Position numbers and translations under genes: made by a program
Assembly (NCBI RefSeq): GCF_016858305.2
Contig: NZ_CP074436.1
Span: 702,001 to 766,000 of the forward strand
Reading direction: 5' to 3'
Source of the DNA: Polaribacter sp. Q13
GTDB taxonomy: Bacteria > Bacteroidota > Bacteroidia > Flavobacteriales > Flavobacteriaceae
Length of the DNA: 64,000 nt
Shown: positions 37,010 through 47,798 of the stretch, piece by piece
Layout of the letters: every line of letters begins with the position of its first letter
How positions within the stretch are numbered: the stretch's first letter is position 1
The notes under the pieces: model-generated
The model's database searches: none
The model's input: only the letters and a program-made list of their open reading frames with translations
What the model was told of the DNA's origin: nothing

Positions 37010-38281
37010 ATGAAAACAAGTAAAAATGTAAAATCAATTGTAATGTTAACTGTTCTTTTAACTGGTGTTGGAACAAATTATGCACAAGAAAATTATTCAG
37101 TAGTAAAAAGAGTAGATAATTTTAACCAACCTACAACATTTTATCCTACAAAAGCAACACCTGTAAATGGTGCTATTAGCGAGAAGGTTGTGACTTCGGC
37201 AAAAAGAGTTTTGAATAAAGAAAAGCCCTTCTTAAAAAAGGGTGTAGTAACAACTGTAGGTGAAGCAGATTTTAGCGCATGGCAAATGACAAGTGATGAA
37301 GGTGGTAATCCTCAGAGTGCACCAAATCCATTAACATATTTTACGGCTGGCGCAGCTTCAGACTTATTAACCCAAGTTGAAAGAAGTATACAGATAATGG
37401 GCTTAGACGTAGAAGATGTAAAAGTAGAAACAGAATTCTTTTTTAGATGGAGTGATATTATGACTGATAAATGGTCGGGATATACTGACAAAGTAGTCAC
37501 CAATATTATTATAAAAAGTGACGAACCAATAGAAAAAATTAAAGAGCTAAAGAAAATGTCTATTAGAGCCTGGTCTATTGGAGAATCATTGGCTAACAAG
37601 ACAGCTATTGACGCAGCTTTTATTATTAATGGCGATGATTGGGACGGAAAAGCAGCTAAGCCAGGACAAATTTCTTCGCCAGTTTCTGTAGATAATGGTC
37701 GTACTATTACAAATACAACTCCAGCGTTACAATTACAAACAATAAAAGTAACAGAAGATCTTGATATGGATATGAATAATTTTCCAAAAGAAATGCGTTT
37801 TTCTGAAGTTGGTATTGCAGAATCTGCACACGATGCAGAGCGCCCATATTTACATAGATTAAGAGCAAAATCGTTAACTGCACACTACGAAACATGGGAA
37901 CTATATGCTGATGATAGCCGCGGTTACAAAGGTGTAAATGCAGCACCTACTTCAAGAGAGTATTTTACGTTAGGAACCTCATTTTGTTTAATGAGTCAAT
38001 TGACTCCGAATATGATGTACTTCCAGAAAAAAGGCGTTAAAATTGATGATTTTGCTGTTGAGCATCAGTTTAATTACCGAGAAAACAATTTTATGACACC
38101 AACTATGTCCGGAGAGATGACTGATGTAGTAACTCGAATCTTGGTTAAAAGTGATGCTGATGAAAATTTGGCAAATCAGTTTGCAGCGCAAGCACTACGT
38201 TGTTGCTTTGCAGGGGAGGGGATTGTGCAAAAAACAGAGATGGAAACAGGTATTTATTTGAATGGGAAAATTGTAAAATAA
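37010..38281 (+). CDS. secreted protein with two OsmC-like domains
   Basis: The protein has 423 residues from the ATG at 37010; the frame is open from 36935, but that part is promoter sequence. A signal peptide (MKTSKNVKSIVMLTVLLTGV, cleavage near NYAQ) implies a periplasmic or exported protein. Two related halves follow. Half 1 runs LTYFTAGAASDLLTQVERSIQ to VVTNIIIKSDEP to MSIRAWSIGESL. Half 2 runs EYFTLGTSFCLMSQLTPNMM to VVTRILVKSDAD to ALRCCFAGEGI. The layout resembles OsmC/Ohr, whose two cysteines reduce peroxides. Half 2 keeps Cys at both matching places (TSFC and RCC); half 1 has Asp/Leu and Trp/Ser there. Exported tandem OsmC proteins are not a standard class; the function may be peroxide or thiol related. 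The assignment rests on pattern recognition only. Confidence 0.6.
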   Translation: MKTSKNVKSIVMLTVLLTGVGTNYAQENYSVVKRVDNFNQPTTFYPTKATPVNGAISEKVVTSAKRVLNKEKPFLKKGVVTTVGEADFSAWQMTSDEGGNPQSAPNPLTYFTAGAASDLLTQVERSIQIMGLDVEDVKVETEFFFRWSDIMTDKWSGYTDKVVTNIIIKSDEPIEKIKELKKMSIRAWSIGESLANKTAIDAAFIINGDDWDGKAAKPGQISSPVSVDNGRTITNTTPALQLQTIKVTEDLDMDMNNFPKEMRFSEVGIAESAHDAERPYLHRLRAKSLTAHYETWELYADDSRGYKGVNAAPTSREYFTLGTSFCLMSQLTPNMMYFQKKGVKIDDFAVEHQFNYRENNFMTPTMSGEMTDVVTRILVKSDADENLANQFAAQALRCCFAGEGIVQKTEMETGIYLNGKIVK

Positions 38282-38370
38282 CAGTTTTCGAAAATAAGCT
38301 GTTTATTTATTCATATTGAAAATCCCAATACTGTAAAAGTATTGGGGTTTTACAGTCCAAATCATCCAAA

Positions 38371-38481
38371 TTTGAATATATAGAAATTTGGTACAATAGA
38401 AAACGATTACATTCTTCTTTGGATTATAAAATTCCAATTGAAATGGAACAAGAATTTAATAACTTAAAATATGTAGCATAG
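38371..38481 (+). pseudogene. 3' remnant of an IS3-family transposase
   Basis: Translation in the frame ending at TAG 38479-38481 gives [20 protein letters not shown] followed by [11 protein letters not shown], the C-terminal end of the DDE integrase core of IS3/IS150-type OrfB proteins (YNRxRxHSSLxYxxP). Everything upstream, including the DDE residues, is missing. The following bases (to about 38515) may include the right end of the old element, but no matching left end is present. It is the only mobile-element trace in the window and borders the damaged carbohydrate locus. Confidence 0.85.
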
Positions 38482-38623
38482 GTCTTAGAAAAGTTGTCCT
38501 ACTTTTTTATTGTAAGCTCAAACACATTATATTTCGCATCAAGAACAGATTTGAAAAACAAAAAAGAGTTAGCTGTTCTTCAGAATATTTTTAAAAGGAA
38601 GATGAAACAATTTGAGTTACTAA

Positions 38624-38660
38624 AAAACAAAACCGAGCTAATGGCTCGGTTTTGTTTTAA
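38624..38660 (-). terminator. bidirectional terminator at the end of the GH3 gene
   Basis: AAAACAAAACCGAGC pairs with GCTCGGTTTTGTTTT around TAATG. The arms end in A and T runs. It lies a few bases past the stop of the minus-strand GH3 frame. Confidence 0.88.
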
Positions 38661-38663
38661 TTT

Positions 38664-41259
38664 CTAATTTTCAACAACCTTAGTTATTACAAAAGGTTTT
38701 TTACCTCCAGGAGGAATAATTTTTATCGACTGATGTTCTATTTTTCCTTTTAACGTTTTTAGCTTCAGTTTAACTGGTTTTCCGTATTCTGGCGGAATAG
38801 GGATTTTAATTGACTGTGTTTTTTTATTACCCACTTTGTAGGTGCTTATTTTAACACCCTGCATTGAAGCCTCCAATACAGCATTCTTCGATGTAGATTT
38901 AAATGACAATTCAGCATCCCAAGTGTTAACATATACACCTGGATCAATAAATAAAATTTCATAACTTATATATTTAGATGAAGCATCTTCAAGCTGATTT
39001 GTTTTCACATCTTCTAAAGCACCTTTTTCATATAAGTAATCCCATTTTTTTGGTTCGATTTTCATCCTCAGCATTGAAATAACCACTCTTTTGTCCCACT
39101 CGGATTTTTGGAATTACACCTTCCGCAACTTCAATGGTTTTACTACCTACAATTTTTTCGCTCGACTGTCCGATCATTATTTCGAAATCACCCGCTTCCA
39201 CTTTAAACGCTTTCAAGCTTGTATCGTAATGAGAAAATGCTTCATAAGGCAACTTAATTGTAACCGTTTTACTCTCTCCTGACTTAATATGAATACGTTT
39301 AAAGCCTTTTAATGCTTTCTTTGGAACTATATGGCTAGCTTCTTTATCACGCACATATACTTGCACTATTTCATCACCGTCTCTATCTCCAATATTGGCA
39401 ACTTTAGCTGTAACAAGTACATCACCCATTGCTTCCAAACGATTTTTATCTAATTTAATATCCTGAATTTCAAATTGAGTGTAACTTAAACCATATCCGA
39501 ATGGATACAAATAATCAATATTTGAATACATATACGTACGTGCAACTTCTGGACCATAATCATCTCTCCAAGTTGAAACGTTGTAATCGTGAAAATTTGG
39601 TAATTGATTTTCTGATTTTACCCAGCTAGCACTTAGTTTACCTCCGGGATTTATGTCGCCAAATAAAATATTAGCTAACGCTGTTCCTTGCTCTTGACCA
39701 TTTGGCCATGCACAAATTATTCCTGGTATATTTTTTTGCTCCCAACCAATAGAAGTTGAACCACTAGGTACTAAAACAAGAATGACATTTTTATTTACAG
39801 CTTGAACCGCTTTAATAAGCTGGTGCTGTTTACCTGGCAGATTTAGTGAAAGACGGTCAAGAGTTTCAGTTGCCGTACTTTCATCGTTACCAACTATTAG
39901 AATTACAGTTTCTGATTTCTTGGCTAAAGCAACTGCTTCGGCTATTTTTTCTTCGTCAGTAATATCTCCTGTAATGGAGCAACCTTCTGCAAATTTAACT
40001 TCACCATTCGCACTTTTTTGAATACCTTCTAATGGTGTTATTTTACTTTTTGGATTTCCTGAATAAATTCCCAACCAACATCGGTTTGCAAAAGGACCAA
40101 TTACAGCTAGTTTCTCAATATTTTTCTTCAGAGGTAGTACATCATCATTTTTTAAAAGCACTATAGACTGTTCTGCAGCTTTAAGAGCCAATTTCTTATG
40201 CGTTTCAGATTCAAGAACGCTTTGAGGTATTTTAGAATATGGGTTGAGCTTAGGATCGTCAAAATCACCAGTCATAAATCGAAGTCTTAATAATCTGTTT
40301 ACCGAAACATCTAATTCACTCTCGGTTAATAAGCCTTGCTCAATAGCTGGTTTAAGCGCTTGAACAAAAGGTGCCGATTTGGTTTTATGTCTAAAACACT
40401 CTTGATCTGTTCCTGATTTAATAGCCAAAGCAGCTGCTTCTTCCTGAGTATTCACAAATCGAAGTCGTTTTTCTACTCCCTCAACAGCAGCCCAGTCAGC
40501 AATTACATATCCTTTAAATCCCCATTCATCGCGTAATACGTCGTTTACCAACCAATTGTTTGCTGAACATGGCACTCCGTTTAACCCATTAAGCCCAGTC
40601 ATAATACCAGCTGCTTCTTCGTCTACAATACAGGTATTGTAGGCAGGAAAATAATATTCGTACAAATCTTTTTGACGAACAAGTGAATGACTGAATTCTC
40701 TTCGAAAGTCAACATTATTGGCTACAAAATGTTTAACAGTTGTTACTGTTTTTAGGTAGTTTGGATCGTTTCCCTGCATTCCACGAACATACATACGTGC
40801 AATTTCCGACATCAAAAAAGGATCTTCACTATAGCATTCTTCATTTCTTCCCCATCTTGGGTCTCTAGCCATATTCACTGTAGGCGAAAACATCATTACT
40901 TCTTTTTGCCCACTATTTTTTAAAGCACGTGCTTCATTGGAAATAGCTGTAGCCACGTCAAACATCAAATCTGGATTCCAGGTAGAACCCATAGCTATAT
41001 TCTGAGGGAATTGGGTGGCGTTCCATGCTTTTAATCCATGAAGAGCTTCTCCATACCACATATATTCAGGAATTCCCAATCGTTCAATAGCAGGTATCGC
41101 TGAACCACAATAGCTGATTTTTTCTTCCAATGTCATTTTCGATAATAAATCGTCAACACGGACATTTATGCTTTCATTGGGGTCTTTCCAAGTTTGAGCA
41201 TTGGTGATATTCCCTATAATTAGGAATATCAATATTAAATAACTTGTGATGTTTCTCAT
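38664..41259 (-). pseudogene. GH3 family beta-glucosidase/xylosidase-type hydrolase, frameshifted
   Basis: Two overlapping frames make one gene. Frame 1 (41259 to 39028) gives a secreted GH3 enzyme: signal MRNITSYLILIFLIIGNITNA, TIM-barrel with KHFVANN and nucleophile Asp255 in YVIADW, the second GH3 domain, and a fibronectin-like domain. Frame 2 (from about 39045 to 38664) continues directly as KKWDYLYEKGALEDVKTNQ. The switch is at a run of seven T (39045-39051, A7 on the coding strand). With six As, the frame reads through to about 864 residues. The last 125 residues form an extra domain I do not recognise, perhaps substrate binding. A sequencing error at the homopolymer, slippage in vivo or a true null allele would all look like this. 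Its place in the locus suggests action on algal glycans. Confidence 0.8.
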
Positions 41260-41309
41260 TTTTGTATTAATTTTAATTGTTTCATAAAACTTTACTTTGC
41301 ATTTAAATT

Positions 41310-43181
41310 CTAATTATTTGACTCTATTTTGGCTTCCTCAAAACTCATGTCTTTATAAAGAATAATCTTATCAATTTGAAGAAGTTCTGAACGACCAGAT
41401 AGTTGTAAAGTGTAAAAACCTGCTTTTTCAAATTTAACAGTCATCCATGATTGATTACGGTCTAGATCTAATTGACCATTCATTACAAAATCAATTTTAC
41501 CTTGCCCCTTAAACTTTTGAAAGCCTTTAACTGGCTCATTTTCAACTTGAATTGCGTCAGGGAAATTAATCCATGCATTATTTGATTTCTCTCCTTCAGC
41601 AGAATAAGGTTGTCTCATAAACCATTTCACAGTATAGGTTCCTGGTTCTTTAACCTCGAAATTTGATTCACAGGTGTTTTTATCCACTACGTCTTGATAA
41701 CTATTGGCTCCAGTATATTCAATATATCTTCCTCCGCTAGCCTTATCATCATTCCTAAAAGCCCATTCTCCGTGTAAGTCAAAGTGCTCTGCTTCAATAG
41801 AGATAAAGTTACCTTCTATCTTTTTTTCAATTGCTTTTTCAATACAATGAAATTTAAGTTCTGTCCATCTTCCTCTAGAGAACGCAAATGCATTATCTTC
41901 TGGAATTTTTCCGTTAGAATGTGAATTGAATTCAACCTGAATATCACTTACTCCTTCAAGTTTAATATTTTTGAACGTATATGTTTGCTTTTTATAATCT
42001 ATTTCGGTTTTAGTATTTTGTGTTTCACCTATAATTTTACTATTAACTTTTAATCTATAACTAGATTCTCCATCAATTTCGGAAAGAGAAGTTAATGTAA
42101 TATCATACACCCCTTTTGGTGCTGTTAATTGAACTTTACTAGCCGCATAAACCCCTTTATAATGAACTGCATCAATTGCCATTGCTTTACGGTGTTCATC
42201 TTTGTATGAAGGAGAAAATCCTGGAATTGTAATTATTGGAAAATCCTGTATCGCATTTAAGGTAAATATTGAGTTTGCATCCAATGTTTTTTCAATTGCA
42301 ATTTCTTGAACCGAATTGGGAATACCATCACCAATAAAATTTTCAAACTTCTCTGGACTGCCGTTTTCATTACCAGTTATAAGCCAGTATAGCAATCCAC
42401 AATCTGATATATCTGCTTTTCCTGTGTCATGTGCCTGTACACGTGTATATAACCAGTTAATGCTTTCATCTTTATGGTCACGCATCCAATACCAAGGAGA
42501 AAAATCTTTACCAGAACACCATAACACCTCAGGTTGATCTCAAGCGTTCTGATCTTTTATTTTATGATATTGAATTCGATTTCCACAAAGTTTTTGGATA
42601 TCACCCCAGGTATGGTGCCAATCTCTTCGTTTGTGATTTTCATTAAATCCGCTATGTGAAACCAACTTAACATATTTTAAGTTTTCTAATCCTCCCAACT
42701 CAATTGCTCTTTCTACCGCTTGATAAACAAATTCTGAAAGTCCCGCATGTAAGAAATATAATGGATCATTAGCCGTTGATTTGACCATTTCTTTTGCTAA
42801 GCTGTTTTTAGCTTCTTCTAATTGTGTAGTTACATCGTAAAAATTATCCGCATCAAAATGCCAACGAATTATTCCACCATCACAACTTAATTTATTCTGG
42901 TTTTTACCATCGGGACCGGCAGGTGCTTCAATAAAGTTATTGTAGGAATAATGAACCAATTTATCTTGCATTTCTAATTTAGCTAGAATGGCAAGAATTG
43001 CAGCGTTTGCCCCCCAATCGTCAGGGTCACCAATTGCCCATTTGTGCGCATAATCTGGTGCGCTATTTCCGTCGGCACTTACAGCAATACGGTTGTTATT
43101 GTAATCCCATCCTTGAGAAAAGCTTTTGATAAAAGTTAATTGCATACAAATAGCAATTATGAATACTGTTTTTGATTTCAT
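41310..43181 (-). pseudogene. DUF1593 (Sde182-like, nucleoside-hydrolase-fold) secreted protein with internal stop
   Basis: The gene has 623 codons plus its stop, interrupted by TGA at 42540-42542. Both sides are in the same frame: ...HKIKDQNA, stop, DQPEVLWCSGKDFSPWYWMR... The first 213 residues hold a signal peptide (ending SFSQ) and the nucleoside-hydrolase-like start (GDPDDWGANAAILAILAKL; VKLVSHSGFNENH). The rest continues that domain and a C-terminal beta-sandwich region (EAEHFDLHGEWAFRNDDKASGGRYIEYTGANSY) resembling carbohydrate-binding modules. The family was first noted as a cellulose-binding protein of Saccharophagus; catalytic role unclear. One base change (GGA or CGA to TGA) explains the break. 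It lies 50 bases upstream of the GH3 gene on the same strand. Confidence 0.8.
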
Positions 43182-43247
43182 TAATACTTATTTTATTTCA
43201 CTCAATTTATTGATAATAATTAATTTTAAAACTCATTCTTCTGTACA

Positions 43248-43255
43248 CAAACTTA
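43248..43255 (-). promoter_or_regulatory. possible -7 box of the DUF1593-GH3 unit
   Basis: The plus strand reads CAAACTTA, i.e. TAAGTTTG on the minus strand, an exact TAnnTTTG match 67 bases before the DUF1593 start. No -33 TTG is seen. Confidence 0.35.
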
Positions 43256-43425
43256 GTTAATGTTATTCCCTCATAATAAAAGATAATAACTTTTTTTGTT
43301 ACAAAACAGTGGTTGCAACGGTGATTTTACTGTAAAAATAAAAAGCGTATTTGGTTTATATACAAGGTGTTACGAGGTACTGTGATAATTTTATAATTAA
43401 AATTTACTTTATTAGAAAATCATTG

Positions 43426-43433
43426 TATTTTTG
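43426..43433 (+). promoter_or_regulatory. possible -7 box of the winged-helix regulator
   Basis: TATTTTTG matches TAnnTTTG but ends only 6 bases before the ATG at 43440, so the transcript would be leaderless or nearly so. A more distant promoter is equally possible. Confidence 0.35.
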
Positions 43434-43439
43434 TATTGT

Positions 43440-44645
<1,206 letters not shown>

Positions 44646-44902
44646 AATTTTTGGCAGACCTTTTCTAAAGAAATATGCAATCTTAGGATTTGAATACTAT
44701 TGCCGTATTTTTATAGTTGAATGGCTTATCCAATTGCATAGTTTTATTACTGCTGTATTAGAATCACTTTTATTAATGTTTATGAGCTCTGGATTTCCAT
44801 TGTTATGAATGGCTTTTATTAAAAACCGTTGAGAGGATATGCGTTGTCTTCTTTTGGTTAACAAGAAAAGTATTGGGAATTTCTATTTAATTAAAACTTC
44901 AA

Positions 44903-45754
44903 TTAAATCCTTTGATATAGTTGTCGATAGATTTTTGGAGACAATTGCTTATGTTTTTTAAATTGTCTGTAAAAAAAAGACAAATTATTAAAGCCAGATT
45001 CATATGCTATTTGAGAAACCGACAAATCAGTTTCTACAAACATTTTACTAGCAATAGCAATTCTATATTCACTAACATAGCTAGAATATGTTTTGTCGAA
45101 AGTTTTTTTAAAAAACCGACAAAATGCTTCCTTACTTAATGACAACTTATTTGATATATCGGTTAAAGAAGGTTCATTTTCATAGTTATCTTTTATATAA
45201 TTGTTAATTACATTTACTCTAGTACTCTCTTTTAATGAAAGATCTTTACCAAAACTAGGTCCAGCTAACAGTTCAATAGAGGCGCTTGTAGCCAAGACAT
45301 TTAATATATTCAAAAAAGTTATAAAACGTTTAAAAGGATTTTGATTATAAATGGAACTAAATGAATTCTCAAGAGAAAGTGCTGTTTTTTTATCAAAAGA
45401 GATTCCATAACTCGATTTTAAAAGCATTTTTTTGATGCTTGTAAATTCTGGTTTATCAAACCAATTACTAAATAATGAATCATCCCATTGTATAACCACA
45501 CACTTCACTTTTTCATTTTTAGCATCGATAGTTTTCCAAGAATGTGGTAAATTTTTTCCCACCAAAACTAAATCTCCTCTTTCAAATTGATGCATAGAAT
45601 CACCAACATATCTAATTCCTGTGCTTTGAATCATATATGTTAATTCATATTGTGGATGAAAATGCCATTCGGCCTTAAATTCCTGTTCGTCAAATAACTT
45701 AATTTTAAAAGAATTATTTGGAGAAGTGGTAACTTGTTTTAATAACGGTTTCAT
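44903..45754 (-). CDS. AraC-family transcriptional regulator of the fucose locus
   Basis: This 283-residue regulator has an N-terminal cupin sensor (EWHFHPQYELTYMIQSTGIRYVGDSMHQFERGDLVLVGKNLPHSW), where HFHPQYEL is the usual start of sugar-sensing AraC proteins. The C-terminus has two helix-turn-helix units (SLTDISNKLSLSKEAFCRFFKKTF; SVSQIAYESGFNNLSFFYRQFKKH) ending LSPKIYRQLY. It is divergent from the long fucose operon at a distance of 150 bases, so it is the best candidate for its activator, probably sensing a monosaccharide or sugar acid. No AraC box could be defined in the gap. Confidence 0.92.
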   Translation of the reverse strand: MKPLLKQVTTSPNNSFKIKLFDEQEFKAEWHFHPQYELTYMIQSTGIRYVGDSMHQFERGDLVLVGKNLPHSWKTIDAKNEKVKCVVIQWDDSLFSNWFDKPEFTSIKKMLLKSSYGISFDKKTALSLENSFSSIYNQNPFKRFITFLNILNVLATSASIELLAGPSFGKDLSLKESTRVNVINNYIKDNYENEPSLTDISNKLSLSKEAFCRFFKKTFDKTYSSYVSEYRIAIASKMFVETDLSVSQIAYESGFNNLSFFYRQFKKHKQLSPKIYRQLYQRI

Positions 45755-45904
45755 AACTTAAATATACAATAAAATGCAAATTATTGACTAAATTTTAATT
45801 TTTTATATTCATTTAATCAATATAGTACATGATTAGTGAGGTATGCTATATGAAATCAACAAACATTTTTAGGATATTTGCTGTAATAAATTCGCAACAC
45901 AAAA

Positions 45905-46990
45905 ATGAAAGATTTACAAATAAGAGACGTAAAAATTTTTAAAGCATCAACACCTTTAAAAAAAACTATTTCAGATGCAACGCATACGTTAACTGAAATT
46001 TCCTTTATAGTATTAAGAATTCAATTAGAAAACGGAGTAATAGGAGAATCCTATTTGTTATCATTTCAATATTCGCCAAATGCCATTGCAGGTGCATTAA
46101 AAGATGCAATACCACATATTATTGGTCATAAGGTCAATGAAATGGGTATTGTTTATAATAAATTAGAAAATTTAGGGGAGTATTTTGGTAACCAAGGTAT
46201 CAATCGTTGGGCACAAGCTGCTGTAAATATTGCCATGTGGGATGCTTGGGGAAAAACATTGAATCAACCTATTCATCAAATTCTAGGAGTTTGTAAAGAA
46301 AAAGTATCTATCTACGGAAGTGGTGGTTGGATTTCTTACTCTATTGACGAATTGATTGAAGAAGTTACGGGTTACGCTGACCGCGGATTTAAAGCCGTAA
46401 AAATAAAAGTTGGTTCTCCTAAAGTAAGTACAGATGTAGAGCGTTTACGTTTAGTGCGTGAAGCAGTTGGCGACAAAGTAGATATTATGATGGATGCTAA
46501 CCAAGGTATGGATTTGCCATCTGCTATGAAATTAGCTCGTGCGGCAAAAGAATTAAATATCAACTGGTTTGAAGAGCCTGTAAATCATCAAAATTTTCAA
46601 GCTTTTGAAATATTGAAAAACCAAGCAGGAATTTCTTTAGCCATGGGAGAGCGTGAATTTGATACGTTAGCGCTTAAAGAATTAATAACCAGAAATGCTT
46701 TAGATATTTGGCAACCAGATATTTTAAGAATTGGTGGAGTAGAAAAATGGAGAGAAAGTGCTGCTTTAGCTGGTAGTTTCAATCTTCCTGTTTTACCTCA
46801 TTATTACAAAGATTACGATGTACCTTTATTGTGTACAATTCCTAATGGAGTTGGTGCAGAATCTTTTGACTGGGTAGATCCGTTAATAGACAATCCGATG
46901 ATTATTCAGGATGGTTTTGCGAAACCACACGAATTACCAGGTTGGGGTTTTAATTTTATAGATGATACATTAACCGAAATCAAATTTTAA
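45905..46990 (+). CDS. enolase-superfamily sugar acid dehydratase (probable L-fuconate dehydratase)
   Basis: This 361-residue protein belongs to the mandelate racemase subgroup. The KxK motif is AVKIKVG (Lys166, Lys168), the metal ligands are Asp197 (MMDANQG), Glu223 (WFEEP) and Glu249 (GERE), and the general base pair is Asp272 (WQPD) with His299 (LPHYY). These enzymes dehydrate aldonic acids to 2-keto-3-deoxy acids. The neighbours (aldose dehydrogenase, SDR, FucP-like carrier, alpha-L-fucosidase) point to L-fuconate, though rhamnonate or a related acid fits the sequence equally well. It is the first gene of the operon, and its stop overlaps the next ATG (TAATG). Confidence 0.85.
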   Translation: MKDLQIRDVKIFKASTPLKKTISDATHTLTEISFIVLRIQLENGVIGESYLLSFQYSPNAIAGALKDAIPHIIGHKVNEMGIVYNKLENLGEYFGNQGINRWAQAAVNIAMWDAWGKTLNQPIHQILGVCKEKVSIYGSGGWISYSIDELIEEVTGYADRGFKAVKIKVGSPKVSTDVERLRLVREAVGDKVDIMMDANQGMDLPSAMKLARAAKELNINWFEEPVNHQNFQAFEILKNQAGISLAMGEREFDTLALKELITRNALDIWQPDILRIGGVEKWRESAALAGSFNLPVLPHYYKDYDVPLLCTIPNGVGAESFDWVDPLIDNPMIIQDGFAKPHELPGWGFNFIDDTLTEIKF

Positions 46991-47751
46991 TGAGTTTAGA
47001 AGTTTTTTCTTTAAAAGGACAGCGTGCACTAGTAACTGGTGGAGGCACAGGAATTGGTTTGGGAATCTCTAAAGCAATCATAGAAGCAGGAGGGAAAGTG
47101 ATCATTACAGGACGTAGAGAAGCCGTTTTGCAAGAAGCAGTAAAAACTTTAGGTAAAAATGCATCTTACAGAGTCAATGATATTACTGATAGAGCTAGTA
47201 TTCCAACTTTAGTTGAATCAATAGAAACTGAAGAAGGTGCTATTGATATTTTAGTAAATAACGCAGGAATTCATCATAAAGCTTGGGCACAAGAGACTTC
47301 TGACGAAGATTTTGAACGCATCATTCAAACAAACCTTATTAGTGTATTTTCATTAACGCGTGAGTGCGCAAAATATATGCTAAAACGTAAAAAAGGTTCT
47401 ATCATAATGATTGGCTCTATGGCTGGATTATTTGGTATAGATCGTGTAATTGCGTATAGCGTCTCAAAAACAGCATTAACAGGTTTGGTTAATAGTTTGA
47501 CTACAGAATATGCCAAAGATAATGTTCGTGTAAATGCTATTGCTCCAGGTTGGATTACTTCTAATATGTTTTTAAACGCCATTAATAAAGACGAAGCTCG
47601 CAAGCAGCAAATTACAAATCGTATTGCTATGGATCATTTTGGAACCACTGAAGATATTGGGAATTCAGCTGTGTTTTTAAGTTCTAAAGCTGCAAAATAT
47701 ATCACAGGTGTTATTTTACCTGTTGATGGAGGAGCAACCATTAATTTCTAA
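46990..47751 (+). CDS. SDR-family sugar acid dehydrogenase
   Basis: This 253-residue classical short-chain dehydrogenase has the cofactor loop TGGGTGIG (16-23), NNAG (90-93), catalytic Ser143, Tyr156 and Lys160, and the C-terminal LPVDGGATINF. In oxidative L-fucose pathways an SDR oxidises 2-keto-3-deoxy-L-fuconate at C4, which matches its place directly after the dehydratase, to which it is translationally coupled. The gluconate 5-dehydrogenase (IdnO/KduD) branch is the nearest alternative by sequence pattern. Confidence 0.87.
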   Translation: MSLEVFSLKGQRALVTGGGTGIGLGISKAIIEAGGKVIITGRREAVLQEAVKTLGKNASYRVNDITDRASIPTLVESIETEEGAIDILVNNAGIHHKAWAQETSDEDFERIIQTNLISVFSLTRECAKYMLKRKKGSIIMIGSMAGLFGIDRVIAYSVSKTALTGLVNSLTTEYAKDNVRVNAIAPGWITSNMFLNAINKDEARKQQITNRIAMDHFGTTEDIGNSAVFLSSKAAKYITGVILPVDGGATINF

Positions 47752-47798
47752 TCCTAATAGTGTGATATTTTATCTCACGCAACTGAAAAAATAAAAAT

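Larger units (their letters stand above)
38282..38663. other. gap with transposase remnant and terminator
   Basis: These 382 bases between convergent genes hold a weak inverted repeat right after the OsmC-like gene (CAATACTGTAAAAGTATTG, 38329-38347), the transposase remnant and, at the right, a strong bidirectional terminator. The stretch 38520-38620 shows nothing recognisable. Confidence 0.5.

Noticed and set aside
38664..39086. A separate 140-residue gene after GH3
   Set aside because: Its first residues overlap the GH3 frame and are out of register; from the A7 run onward it reads as the natural continuation of GH3, so it is treated as part of that gene.
42540..42542. TGA as selenocysteine codon
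   Set aside because: No stem-loop of the expected kind was noticed after the codon, no Cys is expected there, and neighbouring genes are broken by other stop codons as well.
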